A stretch of DNA of 64,000 bases from Pseudomonas sp. N040 (lineage in GTDB: Bacteria > Pseudomonadota > Gammaproteobacteria > Pseudomonadales > Pseudomonadaceae). This document shows, in pieces, positions 11,201 to 20,859 of the stretch (positions within the stretch are counted from its first letter, which is position 1; each line of letters opens with the position of its first letter). The stretch is taken from NCBI RefSeq assembly GCF_015637705.1, contig NZ_JADOBE010000010.1:1-64000 (forward strand). The letters are read 5' to 3'. The position numbers and the translations under genes are program-made. Under the pieces are notes generated by a model. The model was not told the origin of the DNA, did no database searches, and saw only the letters and a list, made by a program, of their open reading frames with translations.

Positions 11201-13068
11201 TGCTGTCGGACAAGCTGCAGCTGGTGGCCGCGTTCAACCACCAGCACATCTTCATCGACCCCGATCCGGATCCGGCCAAGAGCTTCGCCGAACGTCAGCG
11301 CCTGTTCGACCTGCCGCGTTCGAGCTGGGCCGATTACGACGCTGCGCTGATTTCCGCCGGCGGCGGGATCTTCCTGCGCAGTGCCAAGAGCATCCCGATT
11401 TCAGCGCAGATGCAGGCGCGCTTCGACATCCGTGCCGACAAGCTGGCGCCCAATGAACTGCTCAATGCCTTGCTCAAGGCGCCGGTCGACCTGCTGTGGA
11501 ATGGCGGTATCGGCACCTACGTGAAATCCAGCCGCGAAAGCCACGCCGATGTCGGCGACAAGGCCAACGACGGCCTGCGCGTGAATGGCTGCGAGCTGCG
11601 CGCGAGGGTGGTGGGCGAGGGCGGCAACCTGGGCATGACCCAGCTGGGCCGGGTCGAATACTGCCTCAATGGCGGGGCGGGAAATACCGACTTCATCGAC
11701 AACGCCGCCGGCGTCGACTGCTCCGACCATGAAGTGAACATCAAGATCCTGCTCAACGAGGTGGTCGGCGCCGGCGACATGACCGGCAAGCAGCGCAACC
11801 AGCTGCTGGCCGAGATGACCGATGCGGTGGGCAGCCTGGTGCTGGCCAACAACTACAAGCAGACCCAGGCGTTGTCGCTGGCCGAGCGTCTGGCGCATGA
11901 GCGGCTGTCCGAGTACAAGCGCCTGATGGCGGCGCTGGAAGCCGACGGCAAGCTCGACCGCGCGCTGGAGTTCCTGCCCGCCGACGATGAGCTCAGCGAG
12001 CGCGCCAGCAACGGCAAGGGCCTGACCCGGCCGGAGCTGTCGGTGCTGATTTCCTACAGCAAGATCGACCTCAAGGAAGCCCTGCTGAAATCGCGCGTGC
12101 CGGACGACGAGTACCTGGCCCGCGAGATGGAAACTGCCTTCCCGGCACGCCTGACCAGCAGCTTTGGCGAGGCCATGCGCCGCCACCGGCTGAAGCGCGA
12201 GATCGTCAGCACGCAACTGGCCAACGACCTGGTCAACCACATGGGCATCACCTTCGTGCAGCGCCTGAAGGAGTCCACCGGCATGAGCGCGGCCAACGTG
12301 GCCGGTGCCTATGTGATCGTGCGTGACGTGTTCCACCTGCCGCGCTGGTGGCAGCAGATCGAGGCGCTCGACTACCAGGTGCCGGCCGCCCTGCAGATGG
12401 CCCTGATGGACGACCTGATGCGCCTGGGCCGGCGGGCGACCCGCTGGTTCCTCCGCAGCCGGCGCAACGAGCTGGATGCGGCGCGCGATGTGGCGCATTT
12501 CGCGCCGAAGATCGTCGAGCTGGCGGGCAAGCTGGATGAGCTGCTCGAAGGCCCGGCGCGCGAGCAATGGCTGGCGCGGTACCAGTCCTTCGTCGAAGCC
12601 GGGGTGCCGGAAGAGCTGGCACGGATGGTCGCCGGAACCAGCCACCTGTACACCCTGCTGCCGATCATCGAGGCGGCGGATGTCACCGGACAGGATGCCG
12701 CCGCGGTGGCGGTGGCCTACTTCAGCGTGGGCAGCCGTCTGGAGTTGTCCTGGTACCTGCAGCAGATCAACGCGCTGCCGGTGGACAGCAACTGGCAGGC
12801 GCTGGCGCGGGAAGCCTTCCGCGACGACCTGGACTGGCAGCAGCGGGCGATCACCGTGTCGGTGCTGCAGTTGCAAAATGGCCCGAAAACCGTCGAGCAG
12901 CACGTGGACGACTGGCTGCAGCAGCACCGGGTGGCGGTGGCGCGCTGGCAGGCAATGCTGGCCGAACTGCGCGCGGCGACCAGCATCGACCATGCGATGT
13001 ATGCCGTGGCCAACCGCGAACTGGTCGACCTGGCGCAGAGTGGCCAGCACGGGGTGTGCATACCCTGA
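8203..13068 (+). CDS. gdhB: NAD-specific glutamate dehydrogenase, large (about 180 kDa) class
   Basis: 1,621 residues, the usual length for the NAD-GDH subfamily first described in Streptomyces and Pseudomonas. It oxidatively deaminates glutamate to 2-oxoglutarate with NAD+ and feeds carbon into the TCA cycle. A long N-terminal regulatory half (about 1-700, ACT-like modules) precedes the catalytic domain at about 770-1250. The catalytic core includes [20 protein letters not shown] and [14 protein letters not shown] with the catalytic-region lysines, then an NAD-fold stretch ([15 protein letters not shown]). The start at 8203 (MAFFTAASK) follows a ribosome-binding site; an in-frame ATG 60 bases upstream lacks one. 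It is monocistronic. Confidence 0.95.
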   Translation: [1621 protein letters not shown]

Positions 13069-13112
13069 GTCCGGGATTTTGCCTGGGCGGTTGCCGGTGC
13101 AGCGCAAGGTCG

Positions 13113-13193
13113 GCGTAGGGTGGGCTTCAGCCCACCCTTTGGCGCTGCCCGGTTTGGTGGGCTGAAGCCCACCCTACGCCCACCCTGCGCTGA
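13113..13193. repeat. Intergenic palindromic repeat B, copy 1
   Basis: Inverted arms GTAGGGTGGGCTTCAGCCCA and GGTGGGCTGAAGCCCACCCT enclose a short spacer between convergent genes and are followed by ACGCCCACCCTGC. A second copy with the same right half is at 37092-37186. It probably serves as a two-way transcription stop. Confidence 0.75.
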
Positions 13194-13195
13194 CC

Positions 13196-14065
13196 CTACA
13201 GCTGGCGCAGGAAGACGCAGATGTCGGGGGCGCCGGCCAGCAGCAGGCCTTCGCCCAGGGCGCTGGCCTCGGCACTGGACTTGGGCAGCAGGAGGAATTC
13301 CGCGGCGTCCGCCGCGGACATCAGGCTCAGGCGCGCATAGGGGATGCCACTGTCCACCAGCAGGCTCATGAACGGGGCATGGCTCCAGCTCTGCAGAGGC
13401 ATGGCCAGGACATGGTAGTTCGCCTCGAGCCGGGCCAGCCCGGACGGGCTGATCCGGTAGCGGGTGAGTGCTGCCGGCAGGGTCACTTCCAGGCCGCGCC
13501 GCCGGGCATAGGCGATGGCGTTGGCAAAGGCTTCGACCTGCTGCTCGCCATTCCAGAACACCCGGTTGCCATGCCAGCTCGCCTGCAGCAGGTGGATTGG
13601 CTCGCGCAGGGCGAAGCGCGGCAGTGCCTGGCTGATCGCCTTGACGAAGTCCTTGTAGCTGATGATGCGCACCTGACGCTGTTCCAGCCCGGCCAGGTAA
13701 TCCTCGAAACTGGCACAGGCTGGCGGGTTGTCCTTGCCGCCAGCCAGGCCGTCGATCAGGCGCAGATCAAAAGCCTCGAGCTGCTCGGTGTCCTGCTCGA
13801 TCAGTTCGACCAGTGCCGCATGGGCGGCGCTCTTGTCATCCTGCACCGGGCCGGACAGTGCGCTGCGCGGCAGTTCCGGCAACAGCTGCAGGCGCGGGCC
13901 GCTGAGCCACCAGATGTTCGCTGGCGGCAGCGTGACCGGCCCGAAGGGCAGCTGCAGGGCGGCCGCACGCTCCAGCAGCAGGCGCGCGGAACGGCCGCTG
14001 AGGCCCAGGCGCTGGGTCAGGGCGCCGAGTCGTGAACTCATGCTTGGGGTGGGTGTGCTGCTCAT
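13196..14065 (-). CDS. Conserved hypothetical protein next to pyrD
   Basis: 289 residues, soluble, with no signal peptide, membrane segment or cofactor motif that I can see. It is Leu/Ala-rich with [13 protein letters not shown] near residue 50 and a C-terminal half rich in short hydrophobic strands. Proteins like this are conserved beside pyrD in Pseudomonas; I recall a DUF6685 label but cannot verify it. The start at 14065 (MSSTPTPS) fits the end of coding-like composition; Met at 14042 is an alternative. The reading frame stays open far upstream, but that part lies antisense to pyrD. Confidence 0.75.
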   Translation of the reverse strand: MSSTPTPSMSSRLGALTQRLGLSGRSARLLLERAAALQLPFGPVTLPPANIWWLSGPRLQLLPELPRSALSGPVQDDKSAAHAALVELIEQDTEQLEAFDLRLIDGLAGGKDNPPACASFEDYLAGLEQRQVRIISYKDFVKAISQALPRFALREPIHLLQASWHGNRVFWNGEQQVEAFANAIAYARRRGLEVTLPAALTRYRISPSGLARLEANYHVLAMPLQSWSHAPFMSLLVDSGIPYARLSLMSAADAAEFLLLPKSSAEASALGEGLLLAGAPDICVFLRQL

Positions 14066-14287
14066 GACCAGACAATAGCTCCTGCTGCGTCGGCGCAAGT
14101 GTGCCAGAGCAATACTGTGGCGCACAGGGGGCAGCCGCTGCAATTGGCGGGGCTGGCGGGCCGGCCGGCGCGGCTTGCCGCCGTGGGCAGGGGCCTCTGC
14201 GGGTGCCTGCCGCAGCGCGGCGCCTCGCCGGAACGGCCGGCTGGCGGCTATAATCGCCTTCCCCCTGGTGTCGAGCATTGTCCGTCC

Positions 14288-15313
14288 ATGTATTCCCTGG
14301 CCCGCGAGTTGCTGTTCAAGCTGTCCCCGGAGACTTCCCATGAGCTGTCGATCGACCTGATCGGCGCCGCTGGCCGGCTCGGGCTTAACGGTCTGCTGTG
14401 CAATACCCCGCGCCTGCCAGTGACGGTGATGGGGCTGCAGTTTGCCAATCCGGTTGGCCTGGCCGCCGGCCTGGACAAGAACGGCGATGCCATCGACGGC
14501 TTTGCCCAGCTGGGTTTCGGCTTTATCGAGATCGGCACCGTCACCCCGCGCCCGCAGCCGGGCAATCCCAAGCCCCGGCTGTTCCGCCTGCCGGAGGCGA
14601 CGGCGATCATCAACCGCATGGGTTTCAACAACCATGGCGTCGATCACCTGCTGGCGCGGGTCAAGGCCGCCAGGTATCGCGGCGTGCTGGGGATCAATAT
14701 CGGCAAGAATTTCGATACCCCGGTCGAGCGCGCGGTGGATGACTACCTGCTGTGCCTGGACAAGGTCTACGCGCACGCCAGCTATGTCACGGTCAACGTC
14801 AGCTCGCCCAATACTCCGGGCCTGCGCAGCCTGCAGTTCGGCGATTCGCTCAAGCAGTTGCTCGAAGCCCTGCGCCGGCGCCAGGAAGACCTGGCTGCCG
14901 AGCACGGCAAACGCGTGCCGCTGGCGATCAAGATTGCCCCGGACATGAGCGACGAGGAAACCGTCGAGGTGGCCCGGGCGTTGCTGGAATCCGGCATGGA
15001 CGGGGTGATTGCCACCAACACCACGCTGAGCCGGGTTGGCGTCGAAGGCCTGCGGTTCGCCGATGAGGCCGGCGGCCTGTCGGGTGCGCCGGTGCGCGAG
15101 CAGAGCACCCATGTGGTCCGGGTACTGGCGGCGGAACTGGGCGGCCGCTTGCCGATCATTGCCGCCGGCGGGATCACCGAAGGCCGGCATGCGGCGGAGA
15201 AGATCGCCGCCGGCGCCAGCCTGGTGCAGGTCTATTCCGGCTTCATCTACCGCGGGCCGGCGCTGATCGGCGAGGCCGTGGATGCGATTGCGGCGCTGCC
15301 GCACAAGGCTTGA
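14288..15313 (+). CDS. pyrD: Dihydroorotate dehydrogenase (quinone), class 2
   Basis: 341 residues. It oxidises dihydroorotate to orotate in pyrimidine synthesis, passing electrons to membrane quinone through FMN. The class 2 N-terminal amphipathic helix ([20 protein letters not shown]) is present. FMN and substrate motifs include [23 protein letters not shown] (catalytic Ser region), NTTLSR and GAPVREQS, and a phosphate-binding GGI near the C-terminus. The start at 14288 aligns with the family. It stands alone, facing the rmf terminator. Confidence 0.96.
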   Translation: MYSLARELLFKLSPETSHELSIDLIGAAGRLGLNGLLCNTPRLPVTVMGLQFANPVGLAAGLDKNGDAIDGFAQLGFGFIEIGTVTPRPQPGNPKPRLFRLPEATAIINRMGFNNHGVDHLLARVKAARYRGVLGINIGKNFDTPVERAVDDYLLCLDKVYAHASYVTVNVSSPNTPGLRSLQFGDSLKQLLEALRRRQEDLAAEHGKRVPLAIKIAPDMSDEETVEVARALLESGMDGVIATNTTLSRVGVEGLRFADEAGGLSGAPVREQSTHVVRVLAAELGGRLPIIAAGGITEGRHAAEKIAAGASLVQVYSGFIYRGPALIGEAVDAIAALPHKA

Positions 15314-15350
15314 GCGCGCAGGACTGGTGGGAAAACGCAAGCGCGCATTC

Positions 15351-15415
15351 TGCAGGAGCCAGCTTGCTGGCGAAATGGGCAATGCAAGAGCATCGCGAGC
15401 AAGCGCGCTCCTACG
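15351..15415. repeat. REP-like palindrome, imperfect copy
   Basis: GCAGGAGCCAGCTTGCTGGCG pairs imperfectly with CATCGCGAGCAAGCGCGCTC plus CTAC. It is related to the perfect copy at 6824-6885 and lies just after pyrD. Confidence 0.6.
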
Positions 15416-15446
15416 AACAGGCTTACCCGCGAACAGAGAGACAGGC

Positions 15447-15474
15447 AATAAAAAGGGCTCCTCGTGGGAGCCCT
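15447..15474 (-). terminator. Rho-independent terminator of rmf
   Basis: On the minus strand an AGGGCTCC-type stem (15454-15461 with 15467-15474) is followed by TTTTTATTG. It ends the leftward rmf transcript. Confidence 0.75.
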
Positions 15475-15530
15475 CTGGGCTTGCGCCCGCCGCCCGATTG
15501 GGGCGCGCTTTGAAGTCGGGAATGTCCTGG

Positions 15531-15743
15531 TCAGACAGCGTGAAGTTCGTTCAGACGATGGATGCCGGCAGTGCCGGTGAAACCGTCCCACTGGTCGCCA
15601 CGGCCTTCACGCCAGCCGTTGATCCAGGCTTGCCGGGCAGAGGGATTGGATAAAGGACACAGATCGCGGGATTTACCATGAACGCCGTACTGATAACCAC
15701 GCAAAAAAGCTCTTTCTAACGGATCACGCTTAAGTCTCTTCAT
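15531..15743 (-). CDS. rmf: Ribosome modulation factor
   Basis: 70 residues, basic. RMF binds 70S ribosomes and dimerises them to inactive 100S particles in stationary phase. The sequence shows family landmarks: MKRLKRDPLERAFLRGYQ, GKSRDLCP, and ARQAWINGWREGRGDQWDG. It is slightly longer than the E. coli protein at its C-terminus. It has its own terminator and a long upstream region, as expected for a growth-phase-regulated single gene. Confidence 0.95.
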   Translation of the reverse strand: MKRLKRDPLERAFLRGYQYGVHGKSRDLCPLSNPSARQAWINGWREGRGDQWDGFTGTAGIHRLNELHAV

Positions 15744-16156
15744 AGGGTGTTGCCCTCATTATTGACTATGTACCCCATTTACCCTGTAGCAGGGTCTGGC
15801 AGGCTGCCAGTGGAGTTCGCTGCCGGCGTTGCGAATCTCCAGCCATCGGTATTGCGCCGACGGGTTAAGCTGAGTTCTAACCAAAGCCCGCGGGCAATGG
15901 AATGATTGATTTGTAATAAAAGGTGCCCGTCTAAGGCCGGAGTTGCTCTGGTGAGGGTAGCCTTGCTCGCCCGGTCATGCACAAGTCCCGGCCATTTGGG
16001 GCTTTACGCTGCACCGGGCATGGCTGACACAACTCTCCGGCGGCGGTTCGTCGGAGGGTTGATTCCGACGAAGGGTCATGGGATTCCTTGGTCGCTTATT
16101 TTTCGCCCTGCGGCCCTGGTCGCCGGGACTGACTGCCTAAGGCACTGGAAGCATTC
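15744..16156. other. Divergent rmf/rlmKL intergenic region
   Basis: 413 bases with no supported gene. It must contain both promoters. A 67-codon minus-strand frame (15779-15982) has no recognisable features and is not called. Confidence 0.4.
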
Positions 16157-18367
16157 ATGTCGGACCGTTGCGAACTTATCCTGACCTGCCCGAAAAGCCT
16201 GGAAGGCCTGTTGCTCGAAGAGGCGACCAGCCTCGGGCTGGAAGACGCCCGCGAGCAGACCGCGGCGATTCGCGGCTTTGCCGACATGGCCACGGCCTAT
16301 CGCCTGTGCCTCTGGTCGCGCCTGGCCAACCGCGTGCTGCTGGTGCTCAGGCGTTTTCCGGTCAGCGATGCGCAAAGCCTCTACGAGGGCGTGCTGGAAG
16401 TGGACTGGTTCGAGCACATGCTGCCGAGCAGTACCTTGGCGGTGGAATTCAGCGGCATGGGCTCGGGCATCGACAACACCCACTTCGGTGCGCTGAAGGT
16501 CAAGGATGCGGTGGTCGACAAGCTGCGCACGGCCAGTGGCGAGCGGCCCAGCGTGGAGAAGCTCAACCCGGACCTGCGCATCCACCTGCGCCTGGATCGT
16601 GGCGAGGCGGTGTTGTCGATCGATCTCTCCGGGCACAGCCTGCACCAGCGTGGTTACCGCTTGCAGCAGGGCGCTGCGCCGCTGAAGGAAAACCTCGCCG
16701 CGGCGATCCTGATTCGCGCCGGCTGGCCGAAGCTGGCCGCCGAAGGCGCGGCGCTGGCCGACCCGATGTGCGGGGTGGGCACCTTCCTGGTCGAGGCCGG
16801 CATGATTGCCGCCGACATCGCGCCGAATCTCAAGCGCGAGCTGTGGGGCTTCACCCACTGGCTCGGCCATGTGCCGGCGCTGTGGAGCAAGCTGCACGCC
16901 GAAGCCGTCGAGCGCGCGGCGGTTGGCCTGGCCAGGGCGCCATCGTGGATTCGCGGCTACGAGGCCGATCCGCGGCTGATCCAGCCGGCGCGCAACAACA
17001 TCGAGCGCGCCGGACTGAGCCACTGGATCAAGGTCTACCAGGGCGAACTGGCAACCTTCGAGCCGCGTCCCGACCACAACCAGACCGGCCTGGTGGTGTG
17101 CAACCCGCCCTATGGCGAGCGTTTGGGCGATGAAGCCAGCCTGCTGTACCTCTATCAGCACCTGGGCGAGCGCCTGCGCCAGGCCTGCCTGGGCTGGGAG
17201 GCCGCGGTGTTTACCGGCGCGCCCGAACTGGGCAAGCGCATGGGCCTGCGCAGCCACAAGCAATACGCCTTCTGGAACGGCGCGCTGCCATGCAAGCTGT
17301 TGCTGTTCAAGGTGCAGCTGGAACAGTTCGTCACCGGCGAGCGGCGCCCGGCCGAGCGCGCGGTCGCCGGCGAAACGCAGCCGGCGGAAAAGCCCGAAAC
17401 GCAGGTTCCAGCCGCGCCGCAGCAGGCGCGGTTGTCCGAAGGCGGGCAGATGTTTGCCAATCGCCTGCAGAAGAACCTCAAGCAACTGGGCAAGTGGGCG
17501 CGCAAGGAAGGCGTGCAGTGCTACCGCCTGTACGACGCCGACATGCCGGAATACGCGGTGGCCGTCGACCTGTACGGCGACTGGGTGCACGTGCAGGAAT
17601 ACGCGCCGCCGCGCAGCATTGACCCGGACAAGGCGCAGGGCCGTCTGCTCGATGCGCTGGCGGCGATTCCGGTGGCCCTCGGTATTTCCTCGGACAAGGT
17701 GGTGATCAAGCGTCGTGAGCGCCAGTCCGGCCCCAAGCAGTATCAGCGCCAGGGCACCCAGGGCAACTTCCTGGAGGTCAGCGAGGGCGGGGTGAAGCTG
17801 CTGGTCAACCTGACCGACTATCTGGATACCGGGCTGTTTCTCGACCACCGGCCGCTGCGCCTGCGCATTCAGAAAGAAGCCGCCGGCAAGCGCTTCCTCA
17901 ACCTGTTCTGCTACACCGCGACCGCTACCGTGCATGCCGCCAAGGGTGGCGCGCGCAGCACCACCAGCGTCGACCTGTCGAAAACCTACCTGGACTGGGC
18001 GCGGCGCAACCTGTCGCTGAACGGCTTCTCCGACAAGCAGAAGCTCGAGCATGCCGACGTGATGGCCTGGCTGGCGGCGGATCGCGGCGAGTACGACCTG
18101 ATCTTCATCGACCCGCCGACCTTCTCCAACTCCAAGCGCGTCGAGGGGGTGTTCGATGTGCAACGCGACCAGGTGTTGTTGATCGACCTGGCCATGGCGC
18201 GGCTGGCGCCAGGCGGGGTGCTGTATTTCTCCAACAACTTCCGCAAGTTCGAGCTGGATCCGGGGTTGCTGAGCCGCTACCGCGTGGAGGACATCAGTGC
18301 TGCGACGCTGGATCCGGATTTTGCGCGCAATCCGAAGATCCATCGCGCGTGGCGTTTCCAGGGCTGA
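16157..18367 (+). CDS. rlmKL: 23S rRNA m2G2445/m7G2069 bifunctional methyltransferase
   Basis: 736 residues. The N-terminal half (RlmL) has a THUMP domain (about 45-155) and a Rossmann methyltransferase with DPMCGVGTFLVEAGMIA near 205 and NPPYGERLG near 315. The C-terminal half (RlmK) is a second methyltransferase with NLFCYTATATVHAAKGGA, a VDLSKTYLDWA SAM-site motif and IDPPTFSNSKR. It modifies two guanines of 23S rRNA during 50S assembly. The start (MSDRCELILTCPKSLE) is the family start. Confidence 0.95.
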   Translation: MSDRCELILTCPKSLEGLLLEEATSLGLEDAREQTAAIRGFADMATAYRLCLWSRLANRVLLVLRRFPVSDAQSLYEGVLEVDWFEHMLPSSTLAVEFSGMGSGIDNTHFGALKVKDAVVDKLRTASGERPSVEKLNPDLRIHLRLDRGEAVLSIDLSGHSLHQRGYRLQQGAAPLKENLAAAILIRAGWPKLAAEGAALADPMCGVGTFLVEAGMIAADIAPNLKRELWGFTHWLGHVPALWSKLHAEAVERAAVGLARAPSWIRGYEADPRLIQPARNNIERAGLSHWIKVYQGELATFEPRPDHNQTGLVVCNPPYGERLGDEASLLYLYQHLGERLRQACLGWEAAVFTGAPELGKRMGLRSHKQYAFWNGALPCKLLLFKVQLEQFVTGERRPAERAVAGETQPAEKPETQVPAAPQQARLSEGGQMFANRLQKNLKQLGKWARKEGVQCYRLYDADMPEYAVAVDLYGDWVHVQEYAPPRSIDPDKAQGRLLDALAAIPVALGISSDKVVIKRRERQSGPKQYQRQGTQGNFLEVSEGGVKLLVNLTDYLDTGLFLDHRPLRLRIQKEAAGKRFLNLFCYTATATVHAAKGGARSTTSVDLSKTYLDWARRNLSLNGFSDKQKLEHADVMAWLAADRGEYDLIFIDPPTFSNSKRVEGVFDVQRDQVLLIDLAMARLAPGGVLYFSNNFRKFELDPGLLSRYRVEDISAATLDPDFARNPKIHRAWRFQG

Positions 18368-18719
18368 GGGTTGTAGCGAATGGGTAATCCGCGGCGGATT
18401 TTGTTCTGCGTGGCGTCGGCACCGAGCATTGCCGCCGCCTATTCCCCGACACCCGGCTAGGGGTTGCGTGCCGGCGCGAAACCCGGATGCCGGGGTGTGT
18501 TTCTTTGCCTGGCTTTCTTTACCCAAGCAAACGCAGCGCAGCGGAGTAGCAGCCGCAGGCTGGGCGAGCGCAGCGAGTAGTGCAGGCGCTGTGCAGTCCG
18601 GTAGGGCGGGTTGCACCCGGCCTGCGCAAGCGCCCGGCATTGCCTGGCGCAGCCGAAACAAAAGCATCTGCTTGCCAATTCACCCTGCACACCAGACCAG
18701 GCCAGCCTGACCCACCGAC
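18368..18719. other. rlmKL/slt intergenic region with repeat A
   Basis: 352 bases between convergent genes. It holds repeat A copy 3 (18482-18530) and a GTAGGGCGGGTTGCACCCG motif at 18601. No gene is supported. Confidence 0.5.
18482..18530 (+). repeat. Dispersed intergenic repeat A, copy 3
   Basis: CCCGGATGCCGGGG followed by TTTCTTTGCCTGGCTTTC, TTTACCCAAGCAAA. It has the same layout as 96-144 and 534-600 but is more diverged. Confidence 0.55.
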
Positions 18720-20666
18720 TCACTGGTCGTCAAAGAACCGCTCGTGCCACTCCAGCACCGGCACCGGCGCATCCAGCTTCTTGCCGTAGATCACCGAGTA
18801 GGCCAGCACGTTCTGCACATACTGGCGAGTTTCGTCAAAGGGGATGGTTTCCACCCACACATCGGCCGGCAGGTGGTCGGCATTTTTCAGCCACTTGCGC
18901 ACGTTCCCCGCGCCGGCGTTGTAGGCGGCCGAGGCCAGCACGCGGTTGCCGTTGAACTGGCCGTAGACCTGGCTCAGGTAGGCCGCGCCGAGCTGGATAT
19001 TGACGTTGGGGTTGAGCACCTGTTGCGGCGAGGACAGCGGGATGCCGAAGCGCTTGGCAGTTTCCTTGGCGGTGGCCGGCATCAGCTGCATCAGGCCCAT
19101 GGCGCCGACCCCCGACTTGGCATCGGCCATGAACGCGCTTTCCTGGCGGGTAATGGCGAACACCCAGCTGGAATGCAGGTTGCGGTTGCGCGCCTCGCGG
19201 GTCAGGGTGGCCTGGTAGGCCATCGGGAAGCGGATATCCAGGTCGTCCCAGTACTGCGCCTGGCTGATGCTGCGGATCGCCGGGAAATACCATTGCTGCT
19301 CGTAGGCCAGGCGCGCCTGGGCCACCAGTTCCTCGCGGCTGAACAGGCGGCTGACGTGGTACCACTCGCGGCGGCCATCGACGATCTGGCCGCGGGCATG
19401 GAACTCCAGGGCGCGGCGGATGCCGGCGGTGTTGCGGACCTTCTGTATGACCTTGGGTGGAATCAGCATTGGCTGGTTGTTCAACTGGTAGGGCTGCTTG
19501 ACCTGATCCGCTGCCAGGAAGCCGTAGAAGTCGCGCTCGCCGGCCAGCGGCTGGTAGATCCCGGCCGACAGCGGGTTCTGCGGCTGTGCCAGTTGCAGGC
19601 TGCGCGCCTGCCAGTAGCGCCAGCGCGGCGTTTGCGCGAGGTCTGCCGGCAACTGGCGGGTCAGGGCATAGGCATCGTTCCAGCGGCCCAGGCGCAGCAG
19701 CAGGCGCGCGCGCCATTCGCTGACCGTGTTGTCGCGCAGTTCGGGGTCGTATTGCACCATGACCTTCAGCGCGCGGGCGTCGAAGCGCTTGGCCAGGGTC
19801 AGGCCGATGGCGCGGGCGATGGCGACCTTTTCCTCGGCGGAGAAGGGCAGGCGGGCGCCATACACCTCCAGCAGGTCGATCGCCTGTTCGGGGTTTTGCC
19901 GGGCCAGGCGGCGCAGGCCGAGGCCGACGATGTCGGCCATCTGCCGGTCGGCGGGGACGAAGGTGCCGCTCTGGCGCAGCATCTGCGGTTTCTGCGCGAC
20001 CTCGACCAGCAGTTTGCCGGGGCTGGCGAGGGCCGGCGCATTGCGCACCAGGGAGCTGGCCAGGCCGTACTGGCCGGCTTCGGCGGCCAGCTTGGCGCGT
20101 TGCCAACGCAGGGCGTCGCTCAGGCCGCCGCGCTGTTGCCACTGGCTGAACAGGGCATCGCAGGCTTCCGGCTGGGACTTGCCGACCAGCCAGAGCTTTT
20201 GCGCCTGGGCGCTGGCTTCTGCCGGCAGGTTGCTGCGGAACAGGTACTGGCCGTAGAGGCAGTCCAGTTCGGTGAAATTCAGCGCCGGGTCGTAATGGTT
20301 GGCAAAGGTCGTCCATTCGCCACGCTCGGCCAGCCAGCGCAGCCAGCGCAGTTTCATCCAGCCGACCTGCGGCAGGTCGCCATGCTCGGCGAGGAACTTC
20401 TCGATTTCCGCGTTGCTCGCCTGCTTCAGGCGGGCGGTCAGCTCGTCGTAGGCCAGGTAGGGTTCCAGCGGGTAGCTGCGCAGGGCGTTGGCGTACAGCC
20501 GGTAGGGACCATTGTTGCCCTTGGCCAGGGCGCGTTTGGCTTCGTCGTACATCTGCCGTTGCTGGGCCAGGCTGGCTGCCTGTACTTCGCTGACAAGGAC
20601 GGGGCAGAGCAGCAGGCAGAGCAGCCAACAGGCATATAAATTAAAAGCGGGCAGACGAACGTGCAT
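18720..20666 (-). CDS. slt: Soluble lytic murein transglycosylase
   Basis: 648 residues, periplasmic. It cleaves the MurNAc-GlcNAc bond of peptidoglycan to give 1,6-anhydro products, which NagZ (35328-36338) later recycles. A signal peptide (residues about 1-29) precedes a helical superhelix domain (about 30-450). The Slt70-type catalytic domain has AITRQESAFMADAKSGVGAM with the catalytic Glu, then GLMQLMPATAK and a Tyr motif near AYNAGAGNV. The start at 20666 (MHVRLPAF) gives a proper signal peptide; the open frame runs further upstream without support. Confidence 0.92.
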   Translation of the reverse strand: MHVRLPAFNLYACWLLCLLLCPVLVSEVQAASLAQQRQMYDEAKRALAKGNNGPYRLYANALRSYPLEPYLAYDELTARLKQASNAEIEKFLAEHGDLPQVGWMKLRWLRWLAERGEWTTFANHYDPALNFTELDCLYGQYLFRSNLPAEASAQAQKLWLVGKSQPEACDALFSQWQQRGGLSDALRWQRAKLAAEAGQYGLASSLVRNAPALASPGKLLVEVAQKPQMLRQSGTFVPADRQMADIVGLGLRRLARQNPEQAIDLLEVYGARLPFSAEEKVAIARAIGLTLAKRFDARALKVMVQYDPELRDNTVSEWRARLLLRLGRWNDAYALTRQLPADLAQTPRWRYWQARSLQLAQPQNPLSAGIYQPLAGERDFYGFLAADQVKQPYQLNNQPMLIPPKVIQKVRNTAGIRRALEFHARGQIVDGRREWYHVSRLFSREELVAQARLAYEQQWYFPAIRSISQAQYWDDLDIRFPMAYQATLTREARNRNLHSSWVFAITRQESAFMADAKSGVGAMGLMQLMPATAKETAKRFGIPLSSPQQVLNPNVNIQLGAAYLSQVYGQFNGNRVLASAAYNAGAGNVRKWLKNADHLPADVWVETIPFDETRQYVQNVLAYSVIYGKKLDAPVPVLEWHERFFDDQ

Positions 20667-20859
20667 GACACTTCCGGAAACGGGGTAAAGGCAGCTGCCT
20701 GGCCAGAAATGGCCGGCGGCAGTTGAGCAGGCGGCTAGCTTAGCCGGTTGCCCGCCAGGGTTGAAAGCGCCGGATGAACCGCTGGTGCAACTTGCAAAAA
20801 TGCCGGCCTTGGCGGCGGGCAACTCGGTTAGAATGCGCGCCCTGTTTTCGGAGACGCCC

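Noticed and set aside
15779..15982. 67-codon minus-strand frame upstream of rmf
   Set aside because: No ribosome-binding site, no family pattern, ordinary intergenic composition.
16076..18667. 863-codon minus-strand frame
   Set aside because: Antisense to rlmKL; no domain visible, while rlmKL is complete.
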